DNA of 64,000 nt. Source: Geobacter sp. Lineage in GTDB: Bacteria > Desulfobacterota > Desulfuromonadia > Geobacterales > Pseudopelobacteraceae. Below, piece after piece: positions 50,924 to 59,869 of this stretch. The first letter of the stretch is position 1. Each line of letters starts with the position of its first letter. The notes beneath the pieces were generated by a model. That model was not told where the DNA came from. It worked only from the letters and a program-made list of their open reading frames with translations, and did not search any database. Location of the stretch: the NCBI GenBank assembly GCA_003574895.1, contig PJFB01000001.1, forward strand, positions 248,001 to 312,000, written 5' to 3'. A program made the position numbers and the translations under genes.

Positions 50924-51896
50924 AACTGTCTCCCCGTATGAATAGCTTGTTGTCCGCCGGAGTTGACGAATCCCTGAACAACCAGACGTTCCTGATGGAG
51001 TTTACCAACCGGTCTGAGCTCAGCATCACGTCCTCGGCTTGGGAAACCAAGCCTGGGATTTTGGGAAACGCCTTTTCCGTCAATAGTCGGGTGTCGTTTG
51101 ATATTTTGTTTATGTTTTCAAGTGTTGCATCTGTTTTATCGAGTATTGCAGGAAGTTTTTTGTCGAGATGTTCAATGGCGCTGTTTACCCTATTCAGGGT
51201 TGGCGCCAGATCGATGCCGTCCAATTTCTTGTTGGTGGCGTCCAGCGTCAGGTTGGTCCTGGTAGCGATTTGATTTATGGAACCGTTAGCTGATACCAGA
51301 AGGTGATCGGCATTTTTGCGGGTATCTTCGAGGTTGCGTGAAAGCAGTTCAAGATTGCGAATGGTTTTCTTAAGATCGCCCTGTGGGTTATTGATATAGT
51401 CGATGATGTCCCGCACTTCGATCAAAACCGGCTTTATCTTGTCGGCAATTTCGTCGGCGAGCTCGTCAAGGGCCTTGGTCTTCACATAGGTGATGGCATC
51501 GTTGTCCTTTAGTTCCGGTTTTTCAAAGGAGCCCACAGAGACTTCAACGATGTTGTCGCCGACCAGACCCTCTTTTACGAGCTTAACAGTTGAATCGCTG
51601 CGGATCCATTTGCGGTATTTGTTGTCGATCTCGGCCGAGATATCCACCATGGCCTGATCGTTCAGGGCAATAGATGTAATTCTGCCGATCCTGAATCCCG
51701 ACAGTTTGACTGACATTCCCTTGGCAAAGCCGGTGCCTCTGTCGACAGTGAAGTGCAGATGGTATTTGGGAGTGAAAAAGTCTTTTTGCAGTCCGTAGAG
51801 AATCAGGGCAATCGCTATGCCGGCCAGGGCAACAGCGATAAAGATGCCGATCTTCCATTCGAGGTTCCGGAATCTGCTGTCTTCTTCTTTAATCAT
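50916..51896 (-). CDS. MCE-family (MlaD-like) lipid-transport protein
   Basis: 326 aa. One transmembrane helix at the N-terminus (about 16-33) is followed by a single MCE domain: FTVDRGTGFAKGMSVKLSGF and IGRITSIALNDQAMVDISAE (about 48-90). The C-terminal 180 residues are helical/coiled-coil with hydrophobic heptads. MlaD-like proteins form a hexameric ring that carries phospholipid across the periplasm with an MlaE permease and an MlaF ATPase. Here the upstream gene is a degenerate ATPase-like protein, and no permease is in the window. Confidence 0.88.
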   Translation of the reverse strand: MIKEEDSRFRNLEWKIGIFIAVALAGIAIALILYGLQKDFFTPKYHLHFTVDRGTGFAKGMSVKLSGFRIGRITSIALNDQAMVDISAEIDNKYRKWIRSDSTVKLVKEGLVGDNIVEVSVGSFEKPELKDNDAITYVKTKALDELADEIADKIKPVLIEVRDIIDYINNPQGDLKKTIRNLELLSRNLEDTRKNADHLLVSANGSINQIATRTNLTLDATNKKLDGIDLAPTLNRVNSAIEHLDKKLPAILDKTDATLENINKISNDTRLLTEKAFPKIPGLVSQAEDVMLSSDRLVNSIRNVWLFRDSSTPADNKLFIRGDSYE

Positions 51897-51914
51897 ATGG
51901 TTCCAGTAATTGTA

Positions 51915-52574
51915 TTAACTCGGTTGATGGATGCTTAAGATTGAGCCCGCCGGCAAGTCCCTGGCTGTTTCGGCTGATGACGTGCAATAAATCGATGCCC
52001 TGTCGGCTGATTCTGCGTGAAATTCCGCGGTGGCGGCAGCAAAACATTTTCTTGTCGCCTGGGGCATATCTTCAAAGCAATTGCAATAAAACATTATCTG
52101 GGGCTGGGAGAGCATGGCCCTGACAAAGGCGGCCAGACGTTTTTCAATTTGCGTCAGGTGCGCAGGCATTGCCATGAGATTACCGGAATATCCGAGCTTT
52201 CTTAGGCAGTTGCCCCCAGCTTCTTCGATGTCTTCCGTAATGTGGCCGGTTTTGTAGAACAGCGGCAACGTAATATTCTCCCACAGCTTCAGATTGGAAA
52301 TCATGCCGCCGCCAGGAGTTACTATGCCCATCTGTTGCCGTAACTGATAGAGTTGCGCTTCTTGCAGTTCAGTCGGGGATTGACCGTCTACAAGCACAGT
52401 GCCTTTCGCGGGGGGTGACAATCCGGCAACCAATTTCATGATAGCAGAACTTTCATCCTCTCCTGAGGTGACGAGCACCAGTGAGCTTCCGGCCTCAACC
52501 TCGAAGGAGAGCTCCTGGAAGTAATTTGCTGCAGTGACCTTCTTGAATGAAACCGCGGCTAGCATGGACAACAT
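51915..52574 (-). CDS. MlaF-like ABC protein lacking catalytic motifs (pseudo-ATPase)
   Basis: 219 aa from the ATG at 52574 (CGGA four bases upstream); GTG at 52619 or ATG at 52565 are alternatives, the last fitting best with family N-termini. The fold aligns throughout with MlaF-type ABC proteins (LSFEVEAGSSLVLVTSG, IMKLVAGLSPPAKGTVLVDG, QLYQLRQQMGIVTPGGG, LKLWENITLPL). However, the Walker A GxxGxGKS is TSGEDESSA, the Q-loop Gln is missing, the signature LSGGQ is AHLTQIEKR, and the Walker B DE is replaced by YCNCFEDMP. The frame is intact, so it is not simply a decayed gene. It should not hydrolyse ATP; a structural role is possible. Start uncertain. Confidence 0.72.
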   Translation of the reverse strand: MLSMLAAVSFKKVTAANYFQELSFEVEAGSSLVLVTSGEDESSAIMKLVAGLSPPAKGTVLVDGQSPTELQEAQLYQLRQQMGIVTPGGGMISNLKLWENITLPLFYKTGHITEDIEEAGGNCLRKLGYSGNLMAMPAHLTQIEKRLAAFVRAMLSQPQIMFYCNCFEDMPQATRKCFAAATAEFHAESADRASIYCTSSAETARDLPAGSILSIHQPS

Positions 52575-52600
52575 ACTATCCGTAAATGCTGCAATGTCAA
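52573..52600 (-). promoter_or_regulatory. Possible sigma-70 promoter for the MCE operon
   Basis: Minus strand TTGACA (52595-52600) and TAGTAT (52573-52578) with a 16-base spacer. It lies inside the longest frame of the pseudo-ATPase, so if real the protein must begin at or after 52565, perhaps leaderless. Could be a chance match. Confidence 0.35.
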
Positions 52601-52661
52601 TATGTAAGCGTCGCATCACGATGATTTTTAACGGAAAAGCGGGTAAGCGAATTCAAACAAA

Positions 52662-52690
52662 TTGCATTCCATTCCCTGTTTTAGTATAGT
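52662..52690 (+). promoter_or_regulatory. Sigma-70-type promoter upstream of iorA
   Basis: TTGCAT (52662-52667) and TATAGT (52685-52690) with a 17-base spacer, about 50 bases before the iorA ATG. It probably drives the long ior-liv run. Confidence 0.65.
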
Positions 52691-52741
52691 GCCAAGACTT
52701 TACTCCATCCCAAATCCATTTTCCTGTCAGGTAAACACGCA

Positions 52742-54496
52742 ATGAAAGAAATCCTTTCCGGTAACGAAGCCATTGCCCGCGGAGCATTTGAGGCTGGTTG
52801 CCGTGTCGCATGCGCCTATCCGGGCACGCCGTCCACTGAAATCCTTGAAAATACGGTCAACTATAAAGAAATAGACTCTTCCTGGGCTCCAAATGAGAAA
52901 GTGGCCCTGGAGGTGGGCATCGGCGCTTCCTTCGGCGGTGGCCGTGCCCTGGTGACCATGAAGCATGTCGGCGTCAATGTGGCGGCCGATCCCCTTTTCA
53001 CCCTGTCATATACCGGTGTTAATGGCGGGTTGGTGTTGGTTACGGCCGATGATCCGGAGATGCATTCATCCCAGAACGAGCAGGATAACCGCAACTACGC
53101 CAAGTTTGCCAAAATACCCATGCTGGAACCCTCCGACTCCCAGGAATGCAAAGAGTTCACCAGGCTCGGCTTCGAAATTTCCGAACAGTACGATACACCG
53201 GTCATGTTGCGTACAACAACACGCATTTCGCACAGCAAGTCCATTGTCGAGCTTAATGACCGGGTGACAGGCCTGCCTGAACCGAAATTGGTCAAGAATG
53301 CCGCCAAGCTGGTCATGCTGCCCGGCAATGCCCGCGTCCGTCACCCCTTGGTGGAGGAGCGCATGGTCAATCTTGCCAAGGATGGCGCAACCATGGCCCT
53401 CAATCGCCTGGAATTGCGCAACCCGGCCATGGGCATCATCACCTCCGGCGTATGCTATCAGTATGTGCGCGAGGTATTGCCGGAAGCTTCCACCCTGAAG
53501 CTCGGCATGATTCATCCCCTGCCAACCGAGCTGATCAGGGAATTTGCCGCCAAGGTGGAAAAGCTGTACGTGGTTGAAGAGTTGGATCCCTTTATCGAGG
53601 AGCAGGTCAAGTCCCTGGGGATCACCGTTATAGGCAAGGATATCCTGCCGGTGTGCGGCGAGCTGACTCCGGGGCGGATCCGCAATGCCTTCGGTTTGCC
53701 GGAGCCGGCAGCGACAGTCGCCGGAAAGCTGCCGGGCCGTCCGCCAAACATGTGTCCTGGTTGCCCCCACCGCGGCGTGTTCTTTGCCCTCAATCAGCTC
53801 AAGGCCTATGTCACCGGCGATATCGGCTGCTATACCCTGGGATTCATGCCGCCCCTCTCGGCCATGGACACCTGCGTCTGCATGGGTGCCTCCATCGGCA
53901 TGGCCACCGGTGTTAGCAAGGTGGTTTCCGAGGAGGAGCGCAAGAGGGTGGTGGCCGTAATCGGCGACTCCACATTCCTGCACACCGGCATCAACGGTCT
54001 CATGGACATGGTTTACAACAACTCTTCCGCCACTGTGGTCATCCTCGACAATCGTATCACCGCCATGACCGGCCGTCAGGATAACCCTGCCTCCGGTTTC
54101 ACCCTAATGGATGATCCGACCCACAACATCGATTTTCCCCTGCTCTGCAAGTCCTTGGGGGTCAAGCATATCCGTGTGGTCAACCCATTCGACCTCGAGC
54201 AGACCCGCCGGGTGTTGCAGGAAGAGATGGCAAGGCCGGAACCCTCGGTGATCATTACCGACAAACCCTGCGTCCTGGTGAAAAGAGAAGGGGTGTTTGT
54301 CAAGGGGGTGGAACTGGTGGTTGAAGTGGATAAATGCACCAGCTGCCGCGTCTGCCTGAAAATAGGTTGCCCGGCCATAGAGTGGCGTCCTGCCGAGGGT
54401 AAGAAGGGCAAGGCCTATATCGACCCGTTGCTTTGCACCGGTTGCGACGTTTGCCGGCAGCTGTGCAAGTTTGAAGCGATCGGGAGGGCCAAATGA
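52742..54496 (+). CDS. iorA: Indolepyruvate:ferredoxin oxidoreductase alpha subunit
   Basis: 584 aa, the standard IorA length. The N-terminal pyrimidine-binding domain opens with LSGNEAIARGAFEAGCRVA. The TPP/Mg motif GDSTFLHTGINGLMDMVYNN (about 407-426) lies in the C-terminal half. The end has two [4Fe-4S] clusters: CTSCRVCLKIGCP (the IOR-type variant CX2CX2CX4CP) and CTGCDVCRQLC. It oxidatively decarboxylates aryl-pyruvates to aryl-acetyl-CoA with ferredoxin, or runs in reverse for biosynthesis. Overlaps iorB by 4 bases (ATGA). Confidence 0.95.
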   Translation: MKEILSGNEAIARGAFEAGCRVACAYPGTPSTEILENTVNYKEIDSSWAPNEKVALEVGIGASFGGGRALVTMKHVGVNVAADPLFTLSYTGVNGGLVLVTADDPEMHSSQNEQDNRNYAKFAKIPMLEPSDSQECKEFTRLGFEISEQYDTPVMLRTTTRISHSKSIVELNDRVTGLPEPKLVKNAAKLVMLPGNARVRHPLVEERMVNLAKDGATMALNRLELRNPAMGIITSGVCYQYVREVLPEASTLKLGMIHPLPTELIREFAAKVEKLYVVEELDPFIEEQVKSLGITVIGKDILPVCGELTPGRIRNAFGLPEPAATVAGKLPGRPPNMCPGCPHRGVFFALNQLKAYVTGDIGCYTLGFMPPLSAMDTCVCMGASIGMATGVSKVVSEEERKRVVAVIGDSTFLHTGINGLMDMVYNNSSATVVILDNRITAMTGRQDNPASGFTLMDDPTHNIDFPLLCKSLGVKHIRVVNPFDLEQTRRVLQEEMARPEPSVIITDKPCVLVKREGVFVKGVELVVEVDKCTSCRVCLKIGCPAIEWRPAEGKKGKAYIDPLLCTGCDVCRQLCKFEAIGRAK

Positions 54497-55071
54497 GCGG
54501 ACAGATTACCAATATACTATTGGTGGGCGTTGGCGGGCAAGGTATCCTGCTGGCTTCGGAGGTCCTTTCCGAAACCTGCATGCTGGCCGGATTCGACGTC
54601 AAGAAGAGCGAAATCCACGGCATGTCGCAACGGGGCGGCAGCGTGGTATCCCATGTGCGCTACGGCAAGGAGGTTTTCTCTCCGATCGTTCCGGAAGGAG
54701 AGGGGGACATCCTGTTCGGCTTCGAGCTGATGGAAACCTGCCGTTCCCTGCCGCTCCTGAAGCAGGGCGGTACGGTGGTGGCCAACGATCTGCGTATCGC
54801 GCCGCCGTCGGTGCTTATGGGGCTGGAGCCGTATCCGGAAGGGCTTGCTGAAAATATCAAGGCACAATTTCCGGATTTTCTGCTTGTGGATGGCCAGAAG
54901 CTGGCCAGTGAGGCAGGTAATGCGCGTGCCGCCAATACGGTCCTTTTGGGGGCGGTATCCAAGCGACTGGAGATTGCCGAAAAATACTGGGTGCAAGCCT
55001 TGGAGAAGATGGTGCCCCAAAAGGCACTTGAGGTCAACAAGCGGGCATTTCTTCTGGGAAGGTCGCTCTGA
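54493..55071 (+). CDS. iorB: Indolepyruvate:ferredoxin oxidoreductase beta subunit
   Basis: 192 aa, gamma-domain POR family. ILLVGVGGQGILLASEVLSE is the GGQG phosphate-binding start, and GMSQRGGSVVSHVRYG (about 52-67) is typical of IorB. It forms the second subunit of the IOR heterodimer and binds CoA. Start overlaps the iorA stop; its stop TGA overlaps the carbonic-anhydrase ATG by one base. Confidence 0.94.
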   Translation: MSGQITNILLVGVGGQGILLASEVLSETCMLAGFDVKKSEIHGMSQRGGSVVSHVRYGKEVFSPIVPEGEGDILFGFELMETCRSLPLLKQGGTVVANDLRIAPPSVLMGLEPYPEGLAENIKAQFPDFLLVDGQKLASEAGNARAANTVLLGAVSKRLEIAEKYWVQALEKMVPQKALEVNKRAFLLGRSL

Positions 55072-55661
55072 TGCCGGATTCTACGCTATCCCTGCTGGAT
55101 ACGGTCCTTGAGGCAAACCGCCAATTTGTCAGGCCCAATGCCTTTCCGCCGCTGCCCAAATCGCCCAGCAAGCAACTGGCTATCTTCACCTGCATGGATA
55201 CACGCCTGGTGGATTTTCTCGAACCTGCCATGGGGCTGAAACGGGGCGAGGCCAAGGTCATCAAGAACGCCGGCAATACTATTGTCGATCCGATGGGTGG
55301 CGCGGTCATCCGCAGTCTGGTGGTGGGGATTTTTCTGCTGGGGGTGGAAGAGATATTCATCATTGGTCACAGCGACTGCGGCATGGCGGAAGTTGACGCT
55401 GATTCACTGAAGCAGACCATGATCAAGCGGGGCATTCCCCAAATGGTCATCGATCACCACGTGCCTGATCTGAAACAGTGGCTTGGAGCCTTTTCCCACC
55501 CGGTGGAGAATGTGGAGCAAGTCGTAGCGATCATACGCCAGAACCCGTTGATCCCTCACGACATACCGGTTCACGGACTGCTGTTTTGTCCCAATGATGG
55601 CCATCTGGATGTGATCGTAAACGGATATACTGGTAATAAAACCACCAGGGAAATTGCATAA
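55071..55661 (+). CDS. Beta-class carbonic anhydrase
   Basis: 196 aa. Zinc ligands C41 (FTCMDTRL), H100 and C103 (IIGHSDCGM) and the D43-R45 dyad match the beta-CA pattern. It interconverts CO2 and bicarbonate. Position right after iorB fits: IOR releases (or, in reverse, uses) CO2, and the enzyme could equilibrate it; this link is an inference. It starts one base inside the iorB stop. Confidence 0.9.
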   Translation: MPDSTLSLLDTVLEANRQFVRPNAFPPLPKSPSKQLAIFTCMDTRLVDFLEPAMGLKRGEAKVIKNAGNTIVDPMGGAVIRSLVVGIFLLGVEEIFIIGHSDCGMAEVDADSLKQTMIKRGIPQMVIDHHVPDLKQWLGAFSHPVENVEQVVAIIRQNPLIPHDIPVHGLLFCPNDGHLDVIVNGYTGNKTTREIA

Positions 55662-55682
55662 ACTCTGAACGAGGTAGCGATT

Positions 55683-56984
55683 ATGTTCTATAACGAGGAA
55701 TTTGAAACCCTGCCGCGGCCGGCACTGGAGGCTTTGCAGTTTAAGCGGCTTAAAGCTACGATTGAACGCGTCTATTGCAATGTACCGTTTTACAAGCAAT
55801 CATTTGACAAGGCCGGTATCAGCCCCGACAATGTGAAGTGCTTGGATGACTTGCAGGGGTTGCCGTTCACCACCAAGCAGGATATGCGGGATTCCTATCC
55901 CTACGGTTTATTCGCTACGTCATTGGAAGAGATAGTCCGCATCCATGCCTCCTCGGGCACTACGGGCAAGCCGACCGTGGTGGGTTATACCCACAAGGAC
56001 ATCGAGATCTGGACCGAACTGATGGCCCGATCCCTTGTGGCCGCCGGAGCCCACAAAGGCGACATCATTCATAATGCCTACGGCTACGGTTTGTTTACCG
56101 GTGGTTTGGGCGCCCATTACGGGGCCGAACGGTTGGGCGCTTCGGTCATTCCGATATCCGGTGGCAACACCAAACGACAGATCATGATCATGCAGGACTT
56201 CGGCTCCACGGTACTGACCTGCACTCCGTCCTATTCGCTGTTCATGGCCGAGGAGGCCAAGGCGGAAGGGATAGATTTCAAGAACCTCAAGTTGAGGGTC
56301 GGTATCTTCGGTGCCGAACCATGGTCCGAGGCCATGCGGGGCGAGATCGAGGAAAAACTGAATCTTGCCGCCATAGACATCTATGGCCTGTCCGAGATCA
56401 TGGGGCCAGGGGTGGCCATCGAGTGTATCGAGGCCAAAAAAGGGTTGCACATCTGGGAAGACCACTTCCTGCCCGAGATCATAAACCCAGAAACCGGGCA
56501 GCGCGTTGCAAACGGCGAACTTGGAGAACTGGTTATCACTACCATAACCAAACAGGGCATTCCATTGATCCGTTACCGCACTCGGGACATAACCAGTATT
56601 ACCTACGAGCAATGCATCTGTGGTCGTACTCACGCACGCATTGCCAGAATGAGCGGGCGGTCCGATGACATGCTGATCATCCGCGGCGTCAATGTCTTCC
56701 CGTCACAGATCGAGTCGATTCTGGTTGGAATCGAAGGGGTTGAGCCCCACTATCTGTTGATCGTTGATCGCAAGGAAAACCTGGACACGCTGGAGGTGCA
56801 GGTCGAAGTGGACGAACGGCTGTTTTCCGACGAGATCAAGGTGCTGCAGCAGCTTTCGCGGCGGATCGAGAAGGAGATCAAGGAAATGCTGGGAGTTACC
56901 TGCACTGCCAAACTGGTGGAACCAAAAACCATCCAGCGTAGCGAAGGTAAGGCCAAGCGGGTTATAGATAAACGAAATCTTTGA
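55683..56984 (+). CDS. paaK: Phenylacetate-CoA ligase family protein
   Basis: 433 aa, the usual PaaK length. The AMP-forming motif [15 protein letters not shown] (about 91-105) binds [22 protein letters not shown] (about 236-254) and the RYRTRDIT motif are typical. It activates phenylacetate or other aryl acids to CoA thioesters. Paired with IOR it could interconvert aryl acetates, aryl-acetyl-CoA and aryl-pyruvates. GAGGTAGCG precedes the ATG. Confidence 0.9.
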   Translation: MFYNEEFETLPRPALEALQFKRLKATIERVYCNVPFYKQSFDKAGISPDNVKCLDDLQGLPFTTKQDMRDSYPYGLFATSLEEIVRIHASSGTTGKPTVVGYTHKDIEIWTELMARSLVAAGAHKGDIIHNAYGYGLFTGGLGAHYGAERLGASVIPISGGNTKRQIMIMQDFGSTVLTCTPSYSLFMAEEAKAEGIDFKNLKLRVGIFGAEPWSEAMRGEIEEKLNLAAIDIYGLSEIMGPGVAIECIEAKKGLHIWEDHFLPEIINPETGQRVANGELGELVITTITKQGIPLIRYRTRDITSITYEQCICGRTHARIARMSGRSDDMLIIRGVNVFPSQIESILVGIEGVEPHYLLIVDRKENLDTLEVQVEVDERLFSDEIKVLQQLSRRIEKEIKEMLGVTCTAKLVEPKTIQRSEGKAKRVIDKRNL

Positions 56985-57029
56985 TTGAGCTTGAAACGTT
57001 AGGCACTAGGCACGTAAAGGAGGGGTTAT

Positions 57030-57461
57030 ATGAAAGTCGAACAGATATCCATCTTTATCGAGAACAAATCGGGCCGTTTGGCTGAAATTACACGCGTTCT
57101 GGGCGAGACCGGTATCAACATCCGCGCCCTGTCACTGGCCGACACATCTGATTTCGGTATTTTGCGGTTGATAGTCAACGACGTGGAAAAGGCAAAGATC
57201 ATACTGAAGGAAAAGGGATTTACCGTCAGCAAGACCGAGGTCATAGCCGTAGAGGTTCCTGATCGTCCCGGCGGCCTGTCGGCCATTCTTCAGGTACTTG
57301 ATGCGGACCGGATCAACGTCGAATACATGTATGCCTTTGTGGAGCGCTGCGGCGAAAACGCGGTGATAATTTTCCGTTTCGACGAGACCGACAAGGCGAT
57401 TACAACGCTGCAGAACAATAATTTCAACGTATTGGAAGGCGAGCGTCTTTACAGTATGTAA
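57030..57461 (+). CDS. Double-ACT-domain protein
   Basis: 143 aa with two ACT modules: [20 protein letters not shown] (about 3-22) and [19 protein letters not shown] (about 73-91). ACT domains bind amino acids. The family is regularly next to phenylacetate-CoA ligase and IOR genes in Geobacter-like bacteria. It probably regulates the ligase or senses an amino acid. AAAGGAGG lies upstream of the ATG. Confidence 0.88.
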   Translation: MKVEQISIFIENKSGRLAEITRVLGETGINIRALSLADTSDFGILRLIVNDVEKAKIILKEKGFTVSKTEVIAVEVPDRPGGLSAILQVLDADRINVEYMYAFVERCGENAVIIFRFDETDKAITTLQNNNFNVLEGERLYSM

Positions 57462-57488
57462 ATGGAATTCTCAAAGGGGGGGTCAAGA

Positions 57489-58631
57489 ATGAAGAAATTT
57501 TTGGCAGCATGCAGCGCACTGTTTGTAGGCATCATATTTGCCTCGTCAGCCATGGCAGCGGGAACGATCAAGATCGGCGGCCTGTTCGCGGTTACCGGTC
57601 CAGCCTCCTTTCTGGGGGAGCCTGAAAAGAAGACTCTCGAAATGCTGGTCAACGATGCCAATGCAAAGGGCGGCATCAACGGCATGAAGTTGGAAGCGGT
57701 TATTTACGATACCGGCGGTGACGCCACCAAGGCGGTGCAACTGGCCACCAAGCTGATCAGGGATGACAAGGTTGTCGCCATCATCGGCCCCAGCACAACC
57801 GGGGAATCCATGGCGGTTATCCCGGTTGCCGAGAAGGAACATATCCCGCTGGTCTCTTGTGCCGCAGGGATCAAAATTACCGAACCCGTGAAGCACTGGG
57901 TCTTCAAGACACCGGCCAATGACCATGTTGCCGCCGAAAAGATCCTGAACTACATGGCCAAGCATAAACAGAAAAACTTTGCCCTGTTGACGGTAACCGA
58001 TGGTTTCGGTTCTTCGGGCCGCGAACAGATCAAAACCCTGGCCAAGCAAAAAGGGTTTGCCATTGTTGCTGACGAGGTATACAGCCCCAAGGATACCGAC
58101 ATGACTGCCCAGTTGACCAAGATCCGTGGCATCAAGCCTGATGCCATCATCTGCTGGGGCACCAATCCGGGACCTGCGGTGATCACGAAAAACGTCAAGC
58201 AGTTAGGTATCAAGATCCCGCTCTATATGAGCCATGGCGTTGCCTCAAAGAAATACATCGAACTGGCTGGCGCGGATGCTGCCGAAGGGGTCATGCTGCC
58301 TGCCGGCAAGCTGGCAATCTATGATGTTATCCCCAAAAACGACCCACAGGCCAAGCTTCTGAAAGAGTATGATCTTGCCTATAAAAAGACCTATGGCGTC
58401 GAAGCTTCTACCTTTGGCGGTTATGCCTATGACGGTTTCCTGCTGGTGACCGGTGCAATCAGGAAAGATGGCGCCACTGCGGCACAGATCAGAAACGGTT
58501 TGGAGCAGACTCGCAAACTGGTCAGCATTTCCGGCATCTTCAATATGTCGCCCAAGGATCATAATGGTCTTGACCAGTCGGCCTTCGAGATGGTCCGGGT
58601 CACAAAGGGCGATTGGTCCATGGTAAAATAA
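57489..58631 (+). CDS. livK: Branched-chain-type amino-acid ABC transporter substrate-binding protein 1
   Basis: 380 aa from the ATG at 57489 (GGGGGGG upstream, MKKFLAACS signal start). Signal peptide ends near AMA-AG (24). The periplasmic-binding type I (LivJ/LivK) fold is seen in IKIGGLFAVTGPASFLGEPE and IIGPSTTGESMAVIPVAEKE. It binds an amino acid and delivers it to LivHM. It is highly similar along its length to the next gene, indicating a tandem duplication. Confidence 0.9.
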   Translation: MKKFLAACSALFVGIIFASSAMAAGTIKIGGLFAVTGPASFLGEPEKKTLEMLVNDANAKGGINGMKLEAVIYDTGGDATKAVQLATKLIRDDKVVAIIGPSTTGESMAVIPVAEKEHIPLVSCAAGIKITEPVKHWVFKTPANDHVAAEKILNYMAKHKQKNFALLTVTDGFGSSGREQIKTLAKQKGFAIVADEVYSPKDTDMTAQLTKIRGIKPDAIICWGTNPGPAVITKNVKQLGIKIPLYMSHGVASKKYIELAGADAAEGVMLPAGKLAIYDVIPKNDPQAKLLKEYDLAYKKTYGVEASTFGGYAYDGFLLVTGAIRKDGATAAQIRNGLEQTRKLVSISGIFNMSPKDHNGLDQSAFEMVRVTKGDWSMVK

Positions 58632-58660
58632 GGCCTAAATTCCACTGCGGAGGATATGCT

Positions 58661-59800
58661 ATGAGATTTCGAGTTATTCCGTTTATTGGCCTGGCAGTTT
58701 CCCTGCTGCTTTGCTCGACTGTTTTTGCCGCCACTCCGATCAAGATCGGGGCGCTCTTCGCCGTTACCGGTCCGGCTGCCTTCCTGGGTGAGCCTGAGCG
58801 CAACACCGCCCAAATGGTTGTGGACGAAATCAACAGAACCGGCGGCATCAAGGGACGCAAGCTGGAACTTATTGTTTACGACACCGGCGGCGATGCTACC
58901 AAAGCCGTTCAATTGGCTACCAAGCTGGTCAAAAACGACAAGGTTTCGGCCATCATCGGTCCCAGTACCACTGGCGAATCCATGGCGGTCATCCCTGTTG
59001 CGGAAAAGGACCATGTGCCCCTCATCTCCTGTGCGGCCGGCATCAAGATCACAGATCCGGTGAAACATTGGGTCTTCAAAACCGCCCAAAACGATTCGTT
59101 GGCTGTTGCAAGGATTTACGAACAACTCCAGCGTCAGAAAATCAACAAGATCGCCATCCTGACCGTATCGGACGGCTTTGGCGCATCGGGCCGCGAGCAG
59201 TTGAAAAGCCAGGCAGCCAGACATGGCATCACCATTGTCCTGGATGATACCTATGGACCCAAAGACACCGACATGACCGCCCAGTTGACCAAGATTCGCG
59301 GTTCCCAGGCCCAGGCCATCATCTGCTGGGGCACCAACCCCGGCCCGGCGGTAATCGCCAAGAATGCGCGTCAGCTTGGTCTCAAGATTCCGCTCTATAT
59401 GAGCCATGGCGTTTCCTCCAAAAAGTTCATCGAACTGGCTGGAGAGGCTGCCGAGGGGATCAGGCTGCCATCAGGCAAGGTGATCGTGGCCGATATGCTG
59501 CCTGCTTCAGATCCCCAGAAAAAATCGCTGTTGGCCTATGTCAAAGATTATCAGAAACACTACAAGGCTGAGGGCGACCACTTCGGAGGCCATGCCTGGG
59601 ATGCGGTCATGCTGCTGAAGGGCGCCATCGAACGTGGGGGCGACGCCCCGGCCGCAATCCGTGATCAGCTTGAGAAGACAAGGCAGTTCCATGGTATCGG
59701 CGGAACCTTCAACTTCTCGGCCCAAGACCATGCCGGCCTGGGTAAGGACGCTTTCGTGCTGGTGGAAGTGAAGAACAGGGACTGGATGATCGTCAAGTAA
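58661..59800 (+). CDS. livK: Branched-chain-type amino-acid ABC transporter substrate-binding protein 2
   Basis: 379 aa from the ATG at 58661 (GGAGG seven bases upstream). Signal peptide ends near VFA-AT. IIGPSTTGESMAVIPVAEKD and SPKDTDMTAQLTKIRG-like blocks are shared almost exactly with the previous protein; the ligand-contact loops differ (for example SLAVARIYEQLQ versus HVAAEKILNYMA). It probably serves the same transporter with a different ligand preference. Followed by a hairpin before livH. Confidence 0.9.
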   Translation: MRFRVIPFIGLAVSLLLCSTVFAATPIKIGALFAVTGPAAFLGEPERNTAQMVVDEINRTGGIKGRKLELIVYDTGGDATKAVQLATKLVKNDKVSAIIGPSTTGESMAVIPVAEKDHVPLISCAAGIKITDPVKHWVFKTAQNDSLAVARIYEQLQRQKINKIAILTVSDGFGASGREQLKSQAARHGITIVLDDTYGPKDTDMTAQLTKIRGSQAQAIICWGTNPGPAVIAKNARQLGLKIPLYMSHGVSSKKFIELAGEAAEGIRLPSGKVIVADMLPASDPQKKSLLAYVKDYQKHYKAEGDHFGGHAWDAVMLLKGAIERGGDAPAAIRDQLEKTRQFHGIGGTFNFSAQDHAGLGKDAFVLVEVKNRDWMIVK

Positions 59801-59826
59801 TTACGATAAAACTCTATGTCGCACCC

Positions 59827-59854
59827 GTAGGGGCGAGGCCTGCTTCGCCCCTAC
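59827..59854. repeat. GTAGGGGCGA palindrome between livK2 and livH
   Basis: GTAGGGGCGA (59827-59836) and TCGCCCCTAC (59845-59854) are perfect 10-bp inverted copies. This 'GTAGGGGCG' motif is common in proteobacterial genomes as a REP-like element. In the transcript it would separate the highly expressed binding-protein genes from the permease genes and could stabilise the upstream mRNA. Confidence 0.6.
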
Positions 59855-59869
59855 ATTTATGAGGTAACA

